DNA of 6,203 nt, taken from assembly GCA_025362415.1 (NCBI GenBank), contig JANYGM010000497.1:1-6203 (forward strand), read 5' to 3'. The notes under the pieces are model-generated. The model searched no databases, was not told the DNA's origin, and saw only the letters and a program-made list of their open reading frames with translations. This DNA is from a bacterium. GTDB taxonomy: Bacteria > Bacteroidota > Bacteroidia > Cytophagales > Thermonemataceae. This document shows, one piece after another, positions 3,858 to 6,203 of the stretch. A program made the position numbers and the translations under genes. Position 1 is the stretch's first letter. Each line of letters opens with the position of its first letter.

Positions 3858-5336
3858 ATGAATAATAAATATCAGCTCAAAAGTTACACTAAAAAAGTGT
3901 ATGCAGACCAAATAACGCCAATTAGTGTTTATCTGACTATCAGGGGTATTTTTGCAGGAAGTATTTTGCTAGAAAGTTCTGAAAATGATGACACACGCAA
4001 CTCCCGTTCTATCATCTGTGCGCAACCCATTGCAGGAATACAACTCAATGAAAATCAACTAACTACATTCTATAAAAATGAAAAAATACAAAAATTAACT
4101 AATGAAATAAACACTATTCAAGAAGAATTAAGCAATTTTTTTGGTACTTTTGATGTCAATAATCAACAAGATAACAATCAGAATAATAATCAGAATGATG
4201 GTGTTATCAATGGTTTTTTTGGTTTTCAGTCGTTTGAGGCGGTGCGTTATTTTGAAACAAAAAAGGCTAATTTATGCCCCAAAACAGATAATGAGGTAGC
4301 TATTATTGATTACCGTTTGTTTCAGTACGTAATTTGTTTCAATCACTTTAATGGTGAGGTGGTTTTTATTGAAAATACGGAAATTGATGCGCTTTCTACG
4401 TTGGATAATTTCGTGGAAACTGTTCTCACAAAGCGTGCAGGCACTTTCCCTTTTAAAATTCAGTCGGAAGAGAGAGTAAATGATACTGAAAATGAGTTTT
4501 TGGAGAAAATCAAAACTGCTCAAAATCATTGCAAACTTGGTGATGTTTTCCAAATGGTGCTTTCTAGGCGTTTTGAGCGTGATTTTATGGGAGATGAATT
4601 TAATGTTTATAGGGCTTTGAGGCACATCAACCCTTCTCCTTATATGTTTTTCTTTGATTATGGAGCTTATAAAATTTTTGGCTCTTCTCCAGAAGCACAA
4701 ATCAGAATATCTAATAATGAAGCACTTATAAATCCTATTGCAGGCACATACAAGCGTACAGGAAATAAAGAAGATGACCAAAAACTAGCAGTTTTGTTAT
4801 CAGAAGACCAAAAAGAAACCGCAGAACACGCAATGCTCGTGGATTTGGCTCGTAATGACCTAAATAGGCATTGCAAAGATGTAAAAGTGGTTGAATATAA
4901 GTCTGCAAAGCAGTATAGCCACGTTATTCACCTCGTTTCTACTGTAAAAGGTACACTAAATAATCATCAAAATAATCATCAAGATAAACCTCAAAATACT
5001 AATCAAAATGCTATAAATGAAGGAGTTAAGATTATGGCTGATACGTTTCCTGCGGGTACGCTTTCTGGTGCGCCCAAAGTACGTGCCATACAACTTCTAA
5101 CAGAAATAGAGGGTATTCCACGTGGTTTTTATGGTGGAAGTATTGGTTTTATTGATTTCAAAGGAGATATTAACGAGGCAATTATTATTCGTTCTTTTCT
5201 TACAAAAAATAATAAAATCTATTATAGAGCAGGCGCAGGCGTGGTTTTGAAGTCAAATCCTGAAAGTGAATTGAAAGAAGTTGATAACAAATTAGCCGCT
5301 TTGAGAAAAGCACTCAAAGAAGCTGAAAATTTTTAA
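3858..5336 (+). CDS. trpE: Anthranilate synthase component I
   Basis: TrpE makes anthranilate from chorismate, using ammonia delivered by the TrpG subunit; this is the committed step of tryptophan synthesis in the cytoplasm. The product has 492 residues. The N-terminal domain has LLES (37-40), part of the allosteric Trp site. The chorismate-binding domain shows NPSPYMFFFDYG (258-269, second half of the Trp site), FGSSPE (274-279), PIAGTYKR (293-300), ETAEHAMLVDLARNDL (320-335) with catalytic His324, and FPAGTLSGAPKVRA (397-410). YYRAGAGVV and NPESE follow near the end. Feedback inhibition by Trp is therefore likely intact. PIAGT and the adjacent trpG favour anthranilate synthase over aminodeoxychorismate or isochorismate synthases. 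Two Asn/Gln-rich inserts (about 101-114 and 368-387) interrupt the fold in loop positions. The gene is controlled by the leader and terminator just upstream, and trpG follows after 45 bases. Confidence 0.97.
   Translation: MNNKYQLKSYTKKVYADQITPISVYLTIRGIFAGSILLESSENDDTRNSRSIICAQPIAGIQLNENQLTTFYKNEKIQKLTNEINTIQEELSNFFGTFDVNNQQDNNQNNNQNDGVINGFFGFQSFEAVRYFETKKANLCPKTDNEVAIIDYRLFQYVICFNHFNGEVVFIENTEIDALSTLDNFVETVLTKRAGTFPFKIQSEERVNDTENEFLEKIKTAQNHCKLGDVFQMVLSRRFERDFMGDEFNVYRALRHINPSPYMFFFDYGAYKIFGSSPEAQIRISNNEALINPIAGTYKRTGNKEDDQKLAVLLSEDQKETAEHAMLVDLARNDLNRHCKDVKVVEYKSAKQYSHVIHLVSTVKGTLNNHQNNHQDKPQNTNQNAINEGVKIMADTFPAGTLSGAPKVRAIQLLTEIEGIPRGFYGGSIGFIDFKGDINEAIIIRSFLTKNNKIYYRAGAGVVLKSNPESELKEVDNKLAALRKALKEAENF
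4959..5006 (+). repeat. 12-base tandem repeat inside trpE
   Basis: Four in-frame 12-base units read AATAATCATCAA twice perfectly, then GATAAACCTCAA and AATACTAATCAA. They encode NNHQ, NNHQ, DKPQ, NTNQ. The repeat lies between HLVSTVKGTL and the IMADTFPAGTLSGAPK motif, a surface-loop position in the family. Slippage of the 12-base unit would explain its origin and keep the frame. Confidence 0.85.
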
Positions 5337-5343
5337 AATAATA

Positions 5344-5378
5344 GCCTCCAAATCCCAAAAAGTGACTTTAATACAAAA
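5344..5378 (+). repeat. Intergenic repeat, degenerate copy between trpE and trpG
   Basis: This 35-base stretch aligns with 5944-5978, sharing AAATCCC and then GACTTTAATACAAAA exactly. In this copy the palindromic core is broken (TCCCAAAAAGTGA). It ends 3 bases before the trpG ATG, so it supplies the upstream region of that start. Confidence 0.7.
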
Positions 5379-5381
5379 AAT

Positions 5382-5951
5382 ATGAAAATTTTGATGCTTG
5401 ATAATTACGACTCGTTTACCTATAATTTGGTGCAACTTGTCAAAGAAAATTCAGTTTTTGAGATAGATGTACTTAGAAATGACGAAATTAGCCTTGCTGA
5501 CGTAAATAATTATGATAAAATTATTCTCTCGCCTGGTGCAGGCGTGCCTCGTGATGCAGGTATTATGTGTGAGCTGATAAAAACTTATCAAAACACTAAA
5601 GCCCTTTTTGGTGTTTGTCTTGGAATGCAAGCAATAGGAGAAGTTTTTGGCGCAAATTTGGTAAATATTGATGCACCTTTACACGGAGTTTCTACCCCTA
5701 TAAAGCATCATTCTAACAAACTTTTACGTAATATTCCAACTGAATTTAAGGTTGGGCGTTATCATTCGTGGGCGTTGGAAAGTGCCACTGTTCCCAGTAA
5801 TTTGGAAATTACGGCTACTGATTTTGAAGGTGTTGTAATGGCAATAGAACATAAAACTTTACCTATTTTTGGCGTTCAATTTCACCCAGAAAGCATTTTG
5901 ACAGATTTTGGAAAGGAAATAATGGTGAATTTTCTGAATTGTCGCTCCTAA
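5382..5951 (+). CDS. trpG: Anthranilate synthase component II (glutamine amidotransferase)
   Basis: TrpG hydrolyses glutamine and channels ammonia to TrpE. The product has 189 residues, a normal stand-alone class I amidotransferase with no fused TrpD. It starts MKILMLDNYDSFTYNLVQ, the classic TrpG/PabA N-terminus. The nucleophile is Cys79 in FGVCLGMQAIGEVFG, and the rest of the triad is His168 and Glu170 in VQFHPES. The oxyanion loop reads SPGAG (50-54) where SPGPG is the usual form, a mild substitution. GRYHSW (125-130) is also conserved. Because trpE is adjacent, TrpG is the natural call, although such subunits can also serve PabB. The last two codons and stop overlap the 5944-5978 repeat, so the C-terminal Arg-Ser may be repeat-derived. 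Confidence 0.95.
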   Translation: MKILMLDNYDSFTYNLVQLVKENSVFEIDVLRNDEISLADVNNYDKIILSPGAGVPRDAGIMCELIKTYQNTKALFGVCLGMQAIGEVFGANLVNIDAPLHGVSTPIKHHSNKLLRNIPTEFKVGRYHSWALESATVPSNLEITATDFEGVVMAIEHKTLPIFGVQFHPESILTDFGKEIMVNFLNCRS

Positions 5952-5978
5952 ATCCCCAAAGGGGACTTTAATACAAAA
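5944..5978 (+). repeat. Intergenic palindromic repeat, intact copy after trpG
   Basis: GCTCCTAAATCCCC leads into the perfect palindrome TCCCCAAAGGGGA (5953-5965), then GACTTTAATACAAAA, the same tail as the copy ahead of trpG, exactly 600 bases away. A 5-bp GC-rich stem with a 3-base loop can form in RNA, followed by TTT only, so it is at best a weak terminator. It overlaps the trpG stop codon. Confidence 0.75.
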
Positions 5979-5998
5979 TATTGATAGTAGAGGAAAAT

Positions 5999-6022
5999 GT
6001 AGGGGCTGGGCTTGCCCCCAGT
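5999..6022. repeat. GC-rich palindromic repeat fragment
   Basis: GTAGGGGCTGGGCTTGCCCCCAGT contrasts sharply with the AT-rich surroundings. It can fold as GGGGC/GCCCC (6002-6006 with 6014-6018) or CTGGG/CCCAG (6006-6010 with 6017-6021). It resembles dispersed GTAGGGGC-type intergenic repeats seen in many bacteria. I see no flanking gene. Confidence 0.5.
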
Positions 6023-6047
6023 AATGTTAATTTCTAAAAAAGTGCTA

Positions 6048-6203
6048 TACTTTGTGTTGTCGGGTGTTTCCACCTGACGACAAATGCGCTTTTAGGTTTT
6101 TCATTTTGGAGAAAATAATGATTTTTACGTTTTATTTTCTCCAAAAACTGGTATTTAAAAGCTATATTTGTTGTCGGGTGGAAACACCCGACAACACAAA
6201 GTA
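6048..6203. mobile_element. MITE-like/REP-like element with 38-bp inverted ends
   Basis: The 38 bases at 6048-6085 and 6166-6203 are inverted repeats with 36 of 38 matches, beginning TACTTTGTGTTGTCGGGTG. Each end is itself a hairpin; the right one has a perfect 12-bp stem closed by GAAA. Inside are nested inverted repeats: GCTTTTA (6088-6094 with 6156-6162) and TTTTGGAGAAAATAA (6104-6118 with 6132-6146). The whole unit can fold into one long hairpin. It has no coding capacity and stops exactly at the window edge, so it may extend further. It could be a non-autonomous transposon, a REP/BIME-like unit or a 3'-end stabiliser of the trp transcript. No flanking direct repeat can be checked. Confidence 0.7.

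Noticed and set aside
4272..4781. Minus-strand frame of 169 codons within trpE
   Set aside because: Antisense to strongly conserved TrpE sequence; no recognisable domain or promoter.

Overview
The window is AT-rich and comes from a bacterium of the phylum Bacteroidota. Three kinds of evidence agree: promoters match the Bacteroidota consensus (TTTG, about 19-20 bases, then TAnnTTTG), starts lack Shine-Dalgarno sequences and have A-rich upstream stretches, and the phasin-like, PhnA-like and ruvC/ruvA genes look Bacteroidota-like. Asn/Gln-rich insertions and many small intergenic repeats suggest a Cytophagales-type genome, but I cannot name the genus.

Layout. Bases 1-142 hold the first 47 codons of a minus-strand MFS transporter of the metabolite:H+ symporter type, cut by the window edge. 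A 362-base promoter region separates it from a plus-strand phasin-like gene (505-987) with a strong terminator, followed by a small uncharacterised gene (1180-1563). Next come ruvA and ruvC on the minus strand, ruvC upstream of ruvA and probably cotranscribed, encoding Holliday-junction processing proteins. A short PhnA-domain gene (3235-3522) is divergent from ruvC. The last third is the anthranilate synthase locus: promoter, a 31-codon leader peptide with tandem Trp codons, an intrinsic terminator, then trpE and trpG.

The most informative regulatory unit is the trp leader at 3582-3857. A consensus promoter is followed about 20 bases after the predicted transcription start by a leader ORF with Trp-Trp at codons 21-22. 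An 11-bp hairpin with a T-run then precedes trpE. This is the architecture of ribosome-mediated transcription attenuation. It would link charged tRNA-Trp supply to the first committed step of tryptophan synthesis, beside allosteric feedback on TrpE through conserved Trp-site motifs. The exact antiterminator is not obvious.

The second theme is repeats. Five separate gene boundaries (992-1019, 1564-1659, 2269-2383, 3104-3131, 3523-3550) carry degenerate tandem repeats with a 7-base period. Each site has its own heptamer sequence, and two sites are arranged as inverted pairs. This resembles the heptameric STRR repeats known from cyanobacteria and may be an under-described class in this phylum. 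Two copies of a TCCCCAAAGGGGA-type repeat flank trpG, and the window ends in a roughly 156-base MITE-like or REP-like inverted-repeat element. TrpE itself carries two Asn/Gln-rich inserts built on a 4-residue period.
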